Shown piece after piece: positions 35,431 to 48,152 of a stretch of 64,000 nt of DNA. Each line of letters opens with the position of its first letter. The first letter of the stretch is position 1. The stretch lies in the NCBI RefSeq assembly GCF_001411555.2, contig NC_049904.1, positions 33,313,473 to 33,377,472 of the forward strand. Reading direction: 5' to 3'. A model generated the notes under the pieces. The model was given only the letters and a program-made list of their open reading frames with translations. It had not been told where the DNA came from and did no database searches. Both the position numbers and the translations under genes were made by a program. The DNA is from Juglans regia. Its lineage: Eukaryota > Streptophyta > Magnoliopsida > Fagales > Juglandaceae.

Positions 35431-36466
35431 ATAATTTATAAGGAAGTAAGATAGTAATTAAGATATTGGGATAAAGAAAAATAGCGTATAGTTTTCAAAT
35501 TGTTCGACTGAGTACTAGAGTATATAGAAGATCATATGGTGACTGGCGTTATAGGAAGAGTGATCGTTGATGGTTTGTCCACACGTTAAAAGTGATTGAT
35601 GTATTTCAACTATATTTGTGTTTGAACCTGAAGCTAGCTAGCGAAGGTGATAGACTTCACTTGCAACAAGTAATCACCAAAACGACGAAATTAAGTACGC
35701 GAGAGCCACAACATTTTTTCCCTCCCGACCTCTTCCACACACATGCATGCGCGTTGAATAATGCATCTCCCCAAGTTTTCAGCGTAATTTGGAGGGTTCT
35801 GAAATCTGAACTGGAGTTGGCAATTAGGACCTAACCCAAAATCATTCTTTTTTTATTTTTCTTGGTTGTGCAGGCCGTGATCTGCATGAGGCTGCATGCA
35901 CCATGCAAGCAGTAGCTGGTTAGTAATTAGGACGCCCAAGAGCAGCATGAATCATGTGGCATACGTTGATGCACTGGAAACCACAAGGGTTAATGGGATT
36001 CAAGTCTTTGACTTATAATATTCATCATTTGACTAATAGCTAGCTCTCGAACGATGGATCAAGAATATTTCAAACTTCTCAGACTCGTGCTATCTACTTT
36101 TAACTGATGTGTTTGAATTATATCTATCCTCTTAATTACATCAATCTAGACTTTGCAACATGCAAGGGATTTGGTCGCAAGTTCGTAACCCCTCAATTTT
36201 TCTTTAAAAAAATATTGCAATGCCCATTGTTATCATGAACTTTACATTCCCCATGATACATGATGGGTCTGAACCGGTCATCAGTACTTATAATCCGGTT
36301 CACTTTCTCTTAAATAGCCATCAGCTTATAGGGTAGTACAAAATCCTTACATTCTCATGCATATTATGTCCTTATTTTTTGGGAAAAGAGAGTTCTTTTT
36401 TTTTTTTTTAAGAATCTTATTTTTGAAAATTACAAAACAAAAAATAGACAAGGGAGGAAGCCAGTC

Positions 36467-36668
36467 TGAGACGTTTGGATTCGAAGATGATTTGAGATGA
36501 GCTGAGATGAGCTGAGATGGATTGTGAATAGTAATGAGATGAGTTGTGAATAGTAGTAAGATTTATGAGTTAAAGTTGCTGAATAATAGTGAGATGAGTT
36601 GAGATGAGTTGAGATGAGCTGAGATGAGTTGAAATGAGCTGAGATCACTTACGAATCCAAACGAATCC
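36467..36668. mobile_element. MITE with GATGAGCTGAGATGAG repeats
   Basis: The inverted ends GACGTTTGGATTCG and CGAATCCAAACGAATCC enclose repeated GATGAGCTGA/GATGAGTTGA words and GTGAATAGTA motifs. TAA follows the right end. It is related in its ends to the Tourist copies but has a different interior, so probably a separate subfamily. Confidence 0.72.
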
Positions 36669-36679
36669 TAAGGAGAAGA

Positions 36680-37820
36680 GCCCAAGATGGGGCAGCCTGC
36701 AGGGACGTGTCGTAAAGATGGACACCCCAACAATGTGGGCCCTTCATATATAAGACATCATGATATTATTGTCCCTTAAATCTCGTCCCATTCGGCCAAA
36801 CTGATTATTATATGTTGGGACTGATCATAATTATTCTTTGCAAGAAGATGAACCAGTCACATCTACGTACGTAACGGCCATATATATACCTTCTAAGCCA
36901 ACCCTGACACTAGTCACACTACCGAGAAAATTGGGTAGGTTTCAGCCTCGATTCAAAAGAAGGCATGCATGCGAGCACTAACTAATTAATTCAGTAATTA
37001 AGCATATATCATAACAGCATTACTATTGAAATAGACAAAGAAAAATCTAAAATTTGGCTAATATCACATATTTTGTCTTTTTTCAATTCTATTCAAAACC
37101 TATTCTCATATTAAATTATCAATTTATTAGTCAAAATAATAATAAAATAATAATAAATTATTTTTTTCTAATTTATTTTTCTCATATTTTATAATTCTAC
37201 TTATCATATATTAATTAATAATCAATAATTAAATTATTGTTTAAATGATCATATTTTTAATGGTTATATATTTAACATTAACAACTACAAATTTTAATGA
37301 AATTAATTAAGGCATCAACAACAAATTAACCAACATTCAAATCAATTTGTAGAAATTGAAATCGCTATACATACATACATATATATATGTATGCTTAGGA
37401 AAAAAAAAATTCGCTATATATATGTCTTTCAAAGATTTACAGCGCATTTGAAGGCATGCAAAAACCATCATGAAACCTTGCTACAGAAATTGGATCGTTG
37501 ATGGAGGAATAAATTATAATAATAAACAATTGGATGACTTTGCTACAGAAACCAGCCAAACATGGCTCCCGAGTCCCGATACTAACTTACTGTAGCTCAA
37601 AGTCATGATTATGATCGGATGCCTTATCCACTACAGCATGATTTCTTGGAATATCATGCATTTTAGTCGATTTACTGGCATGTGGCTAAGCAAATGACAG
37701 TGCTCTAAGCATGCATATAGCAGTTACGCCTTTGTACGTAAACACCTTAATTAATTAGAATTAACCTTTGATACATTTATCGCTTTTTCTGTCGTTGTAT
37801 AGACTCTTAAAAGTCATTCT
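36680..37820. other. Intergenic, no gene seen
   Basis: AT-rich sequence without a supported coding region or a clear repeat. Confidence 0.5.
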
Positions 37821-37826
37821 TTTTTA

Positions 37827-38039
37827 GGTCTAATTTGGATATAGAAAGTGTATCATCTCATCTCATCTCATCTCATCATTATATTTTTTTAAATTCTCAC
37901 ACAAAATATAAAAAATAATTCAATTTTTTCAAATTACAAAATAATAATAATATTAAAAATAATATTTTAACAATACTTTATTCAAATTTCAAATTTTATT
38001 TCAATTCATTTCATCTTAACTCATTATCCAAACGGCACA
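37827..38039. mobile_element. Tourist-like MITE copy
   Basis: The left end GGTCTAATTTGGATA and right end TATCCAAACGGCACA are flanked by TTA and TAA. Subterminal CATCTCATCTCATCTCATC and the interior match the other copies. Confidence 0.82.
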
Positions 38040-38738
38040 TAAGTCTGCGCTATAGCCTTTTGGCTGATTTAAGCATTATTTTGGAAGAATATTCATCATC
38101 AATGAAGATCGATTGATGTTCGTATTGGTTTATTAATTTGTTTTGCAAGGCATTCAAGTTGGTCCAGATGAGTTGTGCAATCAACTCATGCATAATTATT
38201 ATAACCCTCTAGATATCATTATTCTCACGCATTAATCCCAATTAAGGCCATCTCGATCCACTATTGTATGATCAGCACCATATTTTTCAAGCTTTTGAAA
38301 TCAGTGATCATTTCCTGTGAAATTCTTTAATCATTTATTTTAACTCTATCTAGCTACCTAGGAGACTATTTTAATTATTCGTTAATTAGCAACATTTAGG
38401 GTCATTTTTTCCCATGCAATTGAACAGATATAGATTTGAATCAAAGAGGGAGGTAGACACATGAGTCTCGTTGCATTAATCTTTAAGAATGAAGGCGTAC
38501 GTGGAGATCATGTACAAAATCTATTAGATAATATTCAATATCGCCAACTAGCCTTACTAAACAAAATCTATAGATCTTCTTTCTTTGCCGAATTAGCTGT
38601 TGTTTATTAGCTAGATATTTATATATGTAATTAAAGCTTTAAATGCTTGTTGAAAGTTCTTATTAAAGCACATGTCACTTTTTGATTGGACAATAATTTT
38701 TGCGCTGGAACATTGATTGATTGAAAGATTCCACTTTT

Positions 38739-38740
<2 letters not shown>

Positions 38741-38776
<36 letters not shown>
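38741..38776. repeat. (AT)n microsatellite
   Basis: A run of alternating T and A of about 36 bases. Confidence 0.95.
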
Positions 38777-38778
<2 letters not shown>

Positions 38779-39467
38779 TCCGGCCTTGGTCTTCCTTCCA
38801 GCCATGAAATGGTGCTTGCTCATAAAATCGGCCACTTCCCACAACTAAAATGGTAGATGATGTCTAATTAATAATTAATAGTACTTTTAAAAATACATAA
38901 CGTACGTACGTGGCCTCTCTGCATCCACAGACCACCAACAGCTGGTTTGTTAGGCAGGCATTGTTGATAACAAGGCGTCACCACCCCTAATATCTCTTTC
39001 ACCCTTTAATATTATTAATTACTAATTTTAATTAGAGATAATGAAATCCCCATACCCATCAATTAGCTAGATAGGGAATTAATCCATAAACGGCCCAATA
39101 ATAAAATTTGACTTAACCGGCCAACTAGCGAGATCATCAGGTACGTACTCGATCCCTTTGAGATCCAAACTACTTTATCTCATAAATTCACCTATCGACT
39201 ACATGATGTACATTATTTTAATGTGTATGTGTGTGTGAGAGAGAGAGATGCAAAAGTTAAAGATTGCAATTTCCTAATTAAAGGCATGGGATCGCGACAA
39301 TCTAGACTTAGTCCTAAGATACATACAACTTAGGAGAAATATTAATATTATCTCTTGAAAAAAGATATATAGAAAGCATGCAGTAGTACTACTGACACTA
39401 GATTTTCATGAAGTGGGGATCAATGAAAAGGAACATCCACAAAGCACCTATTCGGGGAGCTTCCTCT

Positions 39468-39470
<3 letters not shown>

Positions 39471-39536
<66 letters not shown>
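39471..39536. repeat. Compound (CT)22(AT)n microsatellite
   Basis: A perfect CT run at 39471-39514 passes directly into AT repeats to 39536. Confidence 0.95.
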
Positions 39537-39544
<8 letters not shown>

Positions 39545-40745
39545 GCCATTTTATTTATGCACAGGCCAATTACCACTGTAGTGCAAGTACGTAGTATCGT
39601 CGGATCGAATATTTAATATAATTATAGATAGAACTCAAGTTTTAAATTGATCAGTTTCTTTCTTGCTTTTTTTTCCCCTTATTTTATGAAGATCGATATT
39701 GACTCTTTCATGTGAAATGGATTCTTAGGTTTTTGGAGGCTGGGTGCCTCGGAAAGTATAGACAGGAGTAGTACTCCCTCCCATGAAGTATATATATATA
39801 TATATATATATATATGACTCAATTAATAAAATCATATATCCCAAGTATGTTTTTTCCAGTCTTTTCATGTTGTGCTGATGGGCAACGTACGTACGTTAAT
39901 CCTATTAATATTTAAATCATAGTTTAAAATTTCTTAGGAGCATTAATTAGTTGGATGGGATCAGCTGTATAATTAAGCACTATATATATATAGTACTACT
40001 GCTGCATGCATGGGTAGATTACTAGTTTTACTTGCATTGCTGCTGCATGCCATGAAGATAAATGCATCCAATATTCTCGATGACATGATGATGATTCAAT
40101 CTATCTAGAGGCAGTAAGAGTTACTGTTTTGTACACTCGATCGTACGTACAAGAAAGGAGACAATTCCGGCCAGTTCGCATGGTTGGCCCATGAGACTGT
40201 CAACTTGTTCAGTATTGAATCAATGATGGAGAGAGAGACAGATAGAGGAATGGGGCCTAAAGTTGTTTTTATACAATAAGATTGCTTGTTTGTGTTGCTC
40301 AATCATGAGATTCCCATTTTCATATTGCCTACTGGGGGAAGTGGGATCCCACACGTTCTCATTACATTACTTTTTTCCAGCCCATTTCATCTTTTTTCGG
40401 GACCTTCGCACGCATAATGCTAAGGTTTAAACTTCAAATTACGGAAGTTGTTGGATTTACTCCGTTTGTGTGCCAAAACAAGTGCAGGAACACACATTCA
40501 TTGGTCTCGTAAATTTCTAATCTCCACTTTCCTTTGGAAAGAAAGAAGAAAATCTTTGGTTCAAAGCCCAATAATTGGACTTTATCAGGCAACCCAGTAG
40601 GCCCAGAAAGGCTCAAAAAGAAATTGCCCGACTTGTAATGCTTGTTTAAATTGATGTCGTTTTGTTCTCTTTGATGGTCACCTTCTTTTTGCTTTTGTGA
40701 GAAAGAAAGATTTTAAATTTGCTGATTATATGCCCAAAAAACTAA

Positions 40746-40919
40746 AGAGAAATTATATTTATAGTTATAGAGTACACAAACGTCGTGCACTCCTCTTAAA
40801 AAAAGTGAAAAACTATGAGATCTATATGAAAAAAATTATTTTTTTAAGGATGGATCTCACACTGTTTCAAAATGAGTGCACAGTACTTACGTAACCCATA
40901 ACTGTATCTAATATTAGTC
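40746..40919. mobile_element. Short MITE, GAGTAATG family
   Basis: The left end GAGAAATTATATTTATAGTTAT mirrors the right end ATAACTGTATCTAATATTAGTC. Size and ends are as in the other copies. A short frame at 40697-40894 runs through it and is not a gene. Confidence 0.55.
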
Positions 40920-41853
40920 AGAAAAAGAATCATTCTTCTCTATCATCCATGCCTTATACACACAAATTTGGTTAACTTTTGCTTATTATTAATGGTTGAT
41001 TCCCAAATTAAGTCTCCTAAGGCAGTTTCTTTGTGGGTTTTAATTAGAAGCCCGAGCTAGCTCGGATATGTTAGGAAAAGACCCAAATCTGATTCCTCCG
41101 GGCCCTATCTGACAGTTGAGTGCAATTAAAATGGACCAGTTTCTTGGGTGCTCTAGAGAAAAGTAAGCCCAGTTTTTACAGTAGGGATCTGGGCCCAGAG
41201 GAATTGGATACAAATTCATGCATGGATTTTGATATAATGATCCATGTGATCGCATGAACAATGCGCCTTTGGACCATCCAGGAAGAAGACAGACTAACCA
41301 GGATGGAGCAGGAAATATATTAAGAAATAATATCAGGAGAAGTCACTGATTGGGAGCAGTTATTTTACACATCTTATATAGCATCATTCCAACTATTCAT
41401 CTAGAGAGAAGAAATTAATAGACTGTAATTATGCATTGTATGCATTATGTGCACCACTACAGTAGATGTTATAGCACTAAGATATTCTTTTTTCTTTGGT
41501 TGTTGGGGGCTGTTTCAGAATCAGGAGAGAGAAATTCAGACTAGAATAAGAAATTACTTAATTATATTATTAAATGGCAACGTAGACAGTTGCCTGGGTG
41601 ATATCTTTTTCCTTTTTTTTTTTTAATGAATAAAGGTGTGACATTTGATTTTGAAGATTAAATAAATGTTTTTAATGAAGTAATGCGAAAAAAAATATTA
41701 TCTTTGTCGATGATTCGATCCAACAGATAGTACTAGATGTGTTACGATAGCTATTTATGATCATGTTGTCCCAACTAATTTTAACCTCTTCTCCTAATTA
41801 ATTACTCATGATGTTTTCCTGATCAGCAAAATAAATCTAAAAATAAAATAAAA

Positions 41854-42015
41854 GAGTAAGGTTAGATACAAGTTTTAAATAGACAAATTTCATATAAACA
41901 ATTTATAAAAAAGTGAGTCTTACTAATAAAAAATAATTTTTTTTAGTTAAATTTTACTTTTTTATCAAGATTTATATGAAAGTTATCTATTTAAAATTTA
42001 TATAGATCATTTCTC
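41854..42015. mobile_element. Short MITE with perfect 9-bp TSD
   Basis: A 162-bp element. The left end GAGTAAGGTTAGATACAAGT, running on to TTTAAATAGA, mirrors TCTATTTAAAATTTATATAG..CATTTCTC at the right. It is flanked by AAAATAAAA at 41845-41853 and 42016-42024. The 9-bp duplication supports a Mutator-type origin for this family, with the caution that the flank is low-complexity. Confidence 0.7.
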
Positions 42016-42279
42016 AAAATAAAATTATCCTATATATTTAACTGCGTGCCAATCTATCATGAATGATTCTATGATCTGTGTGCGCGTGCCAAATAATTAA
42101 AGAGGCGGAACCATGTGTTTTACATGAATTGATAAAAGAAGTCTAGCTCACAATATTTTATATAAAATAACTTTGTTCATATATATATTGCATACGGTAC
42201 TTGTTAATGCCTCAATTTGTACAGTAGATCGGAAGGGAGGAAAGAATCATACTTGGCTCACGAGATGATTCGAGCGTCG

Positions 42280-43900
42280 ATACTGTATTTTTCGTGTTCA
42301 TTCATAAAATACATAATAAATAAGCTAAATAAAAATAAATATAGAGAGACATAGAGATTTACGTGGTTTAACATAATGCTTACGTCCACGAGTTGTTTGG
42401 GGGTGAAATATTCCACTATGATAGGTGAGTTTACAATCTCTCATGACCTTACATATCGCTCTATACAATGGATGAATTTAGGAGAAATCCTTTGAAGTCG
42501 CTAATTGTGGGAGATCTCCTCATATATATAGAGGTCTATTTCCTTGGAGTGATTGAGTCCAACTTGCCTTATGAAACTTTTTCCTTTTAGAAGTCTGAAT
42601 CTCTTTCCTTTTAGGAGTCTGTGTGTCTTTCCTCTTAGGATTCTGAGTCAACTTGTCCTATCTCTTCATGGCTTTATTTCTTAGCTTGATTTTCGGCCTT
42701 ATCTCGAGACTAAATTATAGGCTGTTGATTTGACCCCTACAGATGCCTGCGATTCTTAAGGGTGATTTGCTGGACAAGAATGCCTTAAGAATCTTCAAGT
42801 CAATAATATGCAGAATAAATTTAGATCATTGATTCTTGGTTTCCCGTTCAGTCCCTTGTTTTATGTTTGTTTTGTGCTAAGCGGTAAAGAGCTCAGCTTG
42901 GAAAGATAGGCGGAGGAGATGTACTCGACTACATTAGGTGTGAGTACGAAACTTTACTTTGGTGAGAGGTGTACTCAACCGCATTAGGTGAGCTTGGAGC
43001 TCTGCTTTGGTGGGAGGTGTACTCGACCGCATTAGGTAAGTGTGAAGCTTGATTTTAAGTTTGTTTATTTGTGTGGTTGTTTGCATGAGAGATTGTTTAT
43101 TGTCGGTAAATAGTGCATATTTCCATAATTAATTTTGTGTGTATTTTTATGATCATTTTTTCTTTTGTTGGTAGTAGTGAATTTTCTACCCCTTGGTATA
43201 AATTGTTGTTGATGTTCTCATTTTATTGTTTGTTAGTAGTAACCCGCACTTAAGTACTTAAGAAGCTCGTCAACTCCTTAGGTCCACATTAGGCAGTTGC
43301 CGAGCTCGTCAACTCGTTGCCGAAGAAAACCCACGAGATGCGGTTATGGAGCTTGGTGGCTCATTCCCGAAGATAACCTGCTGGCGACAGTTTTGGCACC
43401 AGGATAAGCACTCGGCATTTATTGGAGAAGATGTTGTGCTTGTATTACTGTCCATGTGAGAGAGGTTGGGCAATCTAGAGAGTTGCCCGCCTGTTAGGAG
43501 CATGGGAGGTCGAGCGATCCTTGAACTTTCCCGCCTATTGGGTCATCACGAGGGAGGTCAGGCAGTATGATAACTTGTCCCGCCTGTTGACTCTCAATGA
43601 GGTGTGAGTGGGGTCTGGCGATTCCTGACCTTTCCCTTTTTCATAGGCACTGCGAGTCTCTGGACTCGTCATAGGTGTTTAAGGGTCGCGTGGTCTGTTG
43701 ACCTCTGCGCCCTTTTTTATAGGCACCACGAGTATTTTGACTAGTCATTGGTTTTTTAGGGTCGCGTGATCTCTTGACATCCGCACCCTTTTTTCTTGGC
43801 ATCGCGAGTCTTTGTACTTGTCATTAGTGTTTGGGAGATGCTCGACTGCACTGTTGTGGCGAGAGGTTGAGTTCGACCACTTTGAGATGATTTCACCAAA
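42280..43900. repeat. Unclassified repetitive block, possibly a degenerate LTR element
   Basis: A mixed-composition block within AT-rich DNA. Its left part has TTTACGTGGTTTAACATAAT, shared in outline with 26690 and 47805. Two kinds of degenerate tandem repeat follow: GTACTCGACCGCATTAGGT-like phrases three times at about 42920-43037, and units with AGGGTCGCGTG, CGCACCC and TCATTGGT/TCATAGGT at about 43640-43840. TTTCCCGCCT-like words recur at 43480-43620. No retroelement protein is readable and the ends are not defined. Confidence 0.5.
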
Positions 43901-44496
43901 AATTAAATAGTTAGTGTAATACAAATTATAAGTTTGAATTTGTAAACTTGAGTCATTCTGCTAGAATATGATAAAGGCTGATAACACACGAGCGATGCCC
44001 GCAGGCGGCCATTTTTCTTCCCAGTATTTTTTCCTGACCAATTAGAGATCTAATCTAATTAGTGTGTGTGTGTGTATATATATATATAATTAGGATCAGC
44101 TAGGTATCCTTAGCCAAAAACAATTTATTTTCATTCATGATCTGAAGAAAAAAACTTCCTGGTCTTTTCTAATTAATTAATTGATAGCAAAGACCATGCA
44201 TGTTAACTACGTACTGGCTGTACTGCAAGCTGTAATTAATTTGGCATATTTGATTCACAAAGAATGAGGGAGCTAGCTATGCACATATTTTAACTAAAAC
44301 ATTAGGAGCTAGCTAGGAATATTAATTAATTAAAGGAACATATATATATATATATAGCATAGAATAATTAATTAATTAGTACATAGGATTAAAGTGGATT
44401 AATTAAGCACATTTCCCATCTAATCATGTACACATAATATATTCCAATATTTAAGTACTGTGTATATACATATAGCAGAAAATTTGTGTAATGCTC

Positions 44497-44500
<4 letters not shown>

Positions 44501-44533
<33 letters not shown>

Positions 44534-44544
44534 ATATATATATA
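44501..44544. repeat. (AT)n microsatellite
   Basis: A run of alternating T and A with one C interruption near 44532. Confidence 0.93.
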
Positions 44545-45030
44545 GACACAAAGACTCATAATTAATTAAGAAGAAAAGTTTGGCCCCCAGCACGTAATTC
44601 CTGGTGGGTTTTAAACCATTTAATAAGTACTTGATCCATAAGTACCATATTTATATAATATATAGTTTTCTATACAGGGAAATTAAATAATCAATTAGTG
44701 GATCATCATGATATATATGTATATATTTGTATTTATATATATATAGAAATTAATCCAAGCTAGCATCGGTTTGGTTTGCTGATTTTATACTAGCTAGCTA
44801 GTGATCAGTCCTACCCATACCACTTATTGCCAGCATGCCTGCCAAGGCCAATTACTAATTAGTTGCAGCTTCAAAGGCTGGAATATATATTTGGCAACAA
44901 ATTTAATTAGTACGGATGAGTGGGAAGGTCGAATATTATTCATGTGCATGTTTAATTAATTAATTAATTTACGGCCGGTTCGAGTATTCATGAATTTGGT
45001 TTTGCTTCATTAATTTCCATGAAGCTGGCC

Positions 45031-45031
<1 letters not shown>

Positions 45032-45068
<37 letters not shown>
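45032..45068. repeat. (AT)n microsatellite
   Basis: A run of alternating T and A of about 37 bases. Confidence 0.95.
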
Positions 45069-45071
<3 letters not shown>

Positions 45072-45926
45072 TGATCAGTACCCATCGATCGAGTCAAATT
45101 CTAGTACAGCATGTCGTTGGCTGTGATATTTTCCAACTGGATCACGACCCACTATATTTATAATATTTATATGAACTTTTTTTGAAGTGGGGAATTTTTG
45201 GTGATGATCATTTAATTCACGTGACTTATATGTATAATGTAAGCATATATATATGTATATATATATGTTCAAATTATAATAATATTATTGGTGCACATGA
45301 CTTATATATATAGTTGTATTAATTCATGAATTAGATTAGGATCGATCACACTTTCCAGATGAGACAGCTACTTAAATCTAACTTTGTCCTGATCGATGTG
45401 AGTTTATTTACCCAACCCATGAATGCCCGCCCAATCTTGTTGCAGATCATCATCTTAATTAATCAATTAATTAATTAAGAAATTAAAGATCAACATGAAT
45501 ATCGTCAATGATCGATCTTTCACTACTAATTATGGGTATAGTATATATATAGTAGTTAATTTATACCCAATGTGCATGGTTGCAAATCGTATAATTAATT
45601 AAGAACTTAAAGATCATTAATAATTATTTCGTCAAGATCTTTCACTAATAAGTGTTAATGTTTATATATAACATCAATAGTATTAATTGCTTCGTGTGAT
45701 TCAACTTATGGTGCCTATCCATTATAGTTACGAAAAGAAATTTAAAAGCATGAATTTATTGATTGTGTTTTAATCACTAGTAGTACTATTGGATCCTGAT
45801 CTTTAACATGTTAATCCATCCCTCTCAAAGTTATTCATGTGAAATCACTTTAAAAGACATTTTATTGTGACTGATCATAACGTACAGATAAATAGTACTA
45901 CATGAGATATTGCATGCTTGATCGAT

Positions 45927-45957
<31 letters not shown>

Positions 45958-46135
45958 GGAGTATGTAACTTCATGAGGTATCCGGTTGTAATCACAGTTT
46001 TCTTCCGCCATAAGTGATGGCTATTAATAAAATTAGAATATCATTATCTTCTTTAAAAAAAAAATGCTTGATTGATAAACCTTATGCAGACTAATTAGGT
46101 TTGTTCCATTCAATCATTAAAACTCCGACCAATAT

Positions 46136-46690
46136 TCGCCTGACCATATGAACCAAAGTTTTGAATACCGTTTCGGTAGTCATTTCGATTAGGGCACTAA
46201 AATAAAATATTTCGATACCGATACCTTTTCGGCATAGTCTATATATAATAAATAAATTATATATGTATAAATTATATTTTAAAATAATATCAGTGCAAGT
46301 CTTAAAAAGTTAAAACACATATTTATAAAACTCAATAATACTTCTAAGTTCCAATCCAACTATTTAAAAAAATAATTACTCATCTTTATCATGAAAAGAA
46401 AAGTATGGATTTAACTTTCAATCCTTGAGAAAATGGAATGAAAAAAAGTTGTTAAGAAAATAGTCTTCAGATGTGAGAATTAGAGTGAAAATTATGGAAA
46501 AAAGTCAGTCAAAATTTTTACATTAATTACAAAAAAATAATTTCGGCTGGTACATCGAAAACCGGCCAGTATTGACCGAGAAGCACCGATACGACCGATA
46601 TTTGACTCGGTATGAAACACATATATTTCATGTACCAGTCACTATTCTGATTTAGTAAATACCGGCCGTACAGTACAAAATTAGTATTTA
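46136..46690. repeat. Probable DNA-transposon remnant with CCG/CGG palindromic motifs
   Basis: The left part reads TTTTGAATACCGTTTCGGTA and CGATACCGATACCTTTTCGG. The right part reads AAAACCGGCCAGTATTGACC, CGATACGACCGATATTTGAC and TAAATACCGGCCGTACAGTA, partly mirror-image. Between them is AT-rich non-coding sequence. This looks like the two ends of a non-autonomous DNA element, but boundaries and target duplication are not clear. Confidence 0.42.
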
Positions 46691-46699
46691 TATTAAAAA

Positions 46700-47288
46700 A
46701 AAAACTCACTTATATGACATCTTATAATTATAATAAGATTGCAATACCATATTATTTATATTTATCATCGGAACAGATAATAATTTTCTATATACTCCGT
46801 GATAAAGACTGTTTATAACATGAGCTGTTGATCTTAATCTCTTGATCATCATATGGAGCGAAAAAAAAAAAAAAAAAAGACTGTCATCAATTATTACAGC
46901 TATATGAGGCATGCAGTGCCTAATCAAACTAAAGCTCTTTGGAGATATTAGTATACATGCAAATGCAAAATGAGAATGACGTACGTACATGATCATGATT
47001 TCAAGTTCCTTTTTGGCTAGCTGTTATGCAAGTACGAAACCATGTCCTTTTGGATGCAAATTAAGCACGTCCAAACCCGATGGCTGTCATAATCAAACAG
47101 TTGGTGAAATTAGTGGTTGAAAGAATAAGATATAAATGGATATCTAAGCGGCCAGATGGCATTTCCACTAAAAAATCCCACTATATATATATAGATCATG
47201 CTTACATTATTTCTTGGGGCTTTTTATCAGAGTTTTTGAGGATTTAGGCGTACAGCAGGCGGCCCATTAATTGATAATAAAGCACATA

Positions 47289-47334
<46 letters not shown>

Positions 47335-47860
47335 ATGATCAGATATCACCTATAGAGTTCAAGTTTCTTCTTGCTAGGACGTATTCACTTCGAAAGCTAA
47401 TTAGCCATTTGAGCTTGCTCTAGCTAGCCTGTTCGATCAGTTCATCTCAAAGAGCCACATTACCAACTTCCTATTTGGCAGCTTTGAGCACGGCACTTTA
47501 GGGTCGACCATGATAAACCGGGTATTTATCATGCAGAGAAGGATTTTAGAATAAAATAAAGTCAAAAAGGTCGAGAGAATTCAAGTGATCGATCATATAA
47601 TAAGTGTGAGTGGTTCATATATATATATATATATGGCAATCATATATATCTCCATACCCATTAGTCTCCTTAATCATCCCGAGTTATACTGACCTATATA
47701 TATCAGGATTCAGGAGTATGAGTCGGCGGAATTAATACCTTTCATTTTCCTTTAGTTAATAATAATAAAATAAAAATGTAAAATAATCAATTACGCACAA
47801 TACAAAATTTATGTAGTTCAACAACATGTCTATATCTATATAGCTGTAGAGAGTTTGATT
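46700..47860. other. Intergenic, no gene seen
   Basis: AT-rich sequence with a poly(A) run at 46860-46878 and an (AT)n run at 47289-47331. The words TTTATGTAGTTCAACAACATGT at about 47807-47828 echo the repeat edges at 26690 and 42360. Confidence 0.5.
47289..47331. repeat. (AT)n microsatellite
   Basis: A run of alternating A and T with one extra A near 47300. Confidence 0.93.
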
Positions 47861-47864
47861 CAAA

Positions 47865-47930
47865 TGAAAAAAAATATATATATAATGCGGCTGCTGGTGA
47901 AAAAAAATATATATATAATGCGGCTGCTGG
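47865..47930. repeat. 33-bp tandem duplication
   Basis: A unit of TGAAAAAAAATATATATATA followed by ATGCGGCTGCTGG stands at 47865-47897 and again at 47898-47930. Confidence 0.9.
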
Positions 47931-47985
47931 CGGCCGTACAAGAATTTAATACAATAAATAGTAAATTTTAATTAGCGGTTGGACT

Positions 47986-48069
47986 AAGAGCCAAAAAATA
48001 GGACAACACTTTCAAGAGCCAAAAAATAGGACAACACTTTCAAGAGCCAAAAAATAGGACAACTTTTTC
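47986..48069. repeat. 28-bp tandem repeat, three copies
   Basis: AAGAGCCAAAAAATAGGACA followed by ACACTTTC occurs at 47986, 48014 and 48042. The third copy differs near its end (ACTTTTTC). Confidence 0.92.
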
Positions 48070-48152
48070 AGTGAAAATCCGGAGGAATTCTTATCGAAAC
48101 CGATCATCAAATTGAACCACATAAAAATAGAACCAGACTCCACACAAATAAG

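Larger units (their letters stand above)
34000..36420. other. Intergenic; small mixed-composition patch
   Basis: Mostly AT-rich. Two AT-rich palindromic repeats lie at about 34495-34665 and 35265-35430. The patch 34870-35050 (for example GGTGACGTGACTCG at 35007-35020) is of normal base composition and unexplained. The open frame 35592-35834 has no recognisable domain. Confidence 0.45.
38045..40740. other. Intergenic, microsatellite-rich
   Basis: No supported gene. (AT)n runs stand at 38741-38776 and 39790-39815, and a (CT)n(AT)n run at 39471-39536. Frames at 40105-40302 and 40434-40616 match nothing I know. Confidence 0.5.
44050..46130. other. Intergenic, (AT)n-rich
   Basis: No supported gene. 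Long AT runs stand at 44501-44544, 45032-45068 and 45931-45957, with many AATTAATTAA words. Confidence 0.55.
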
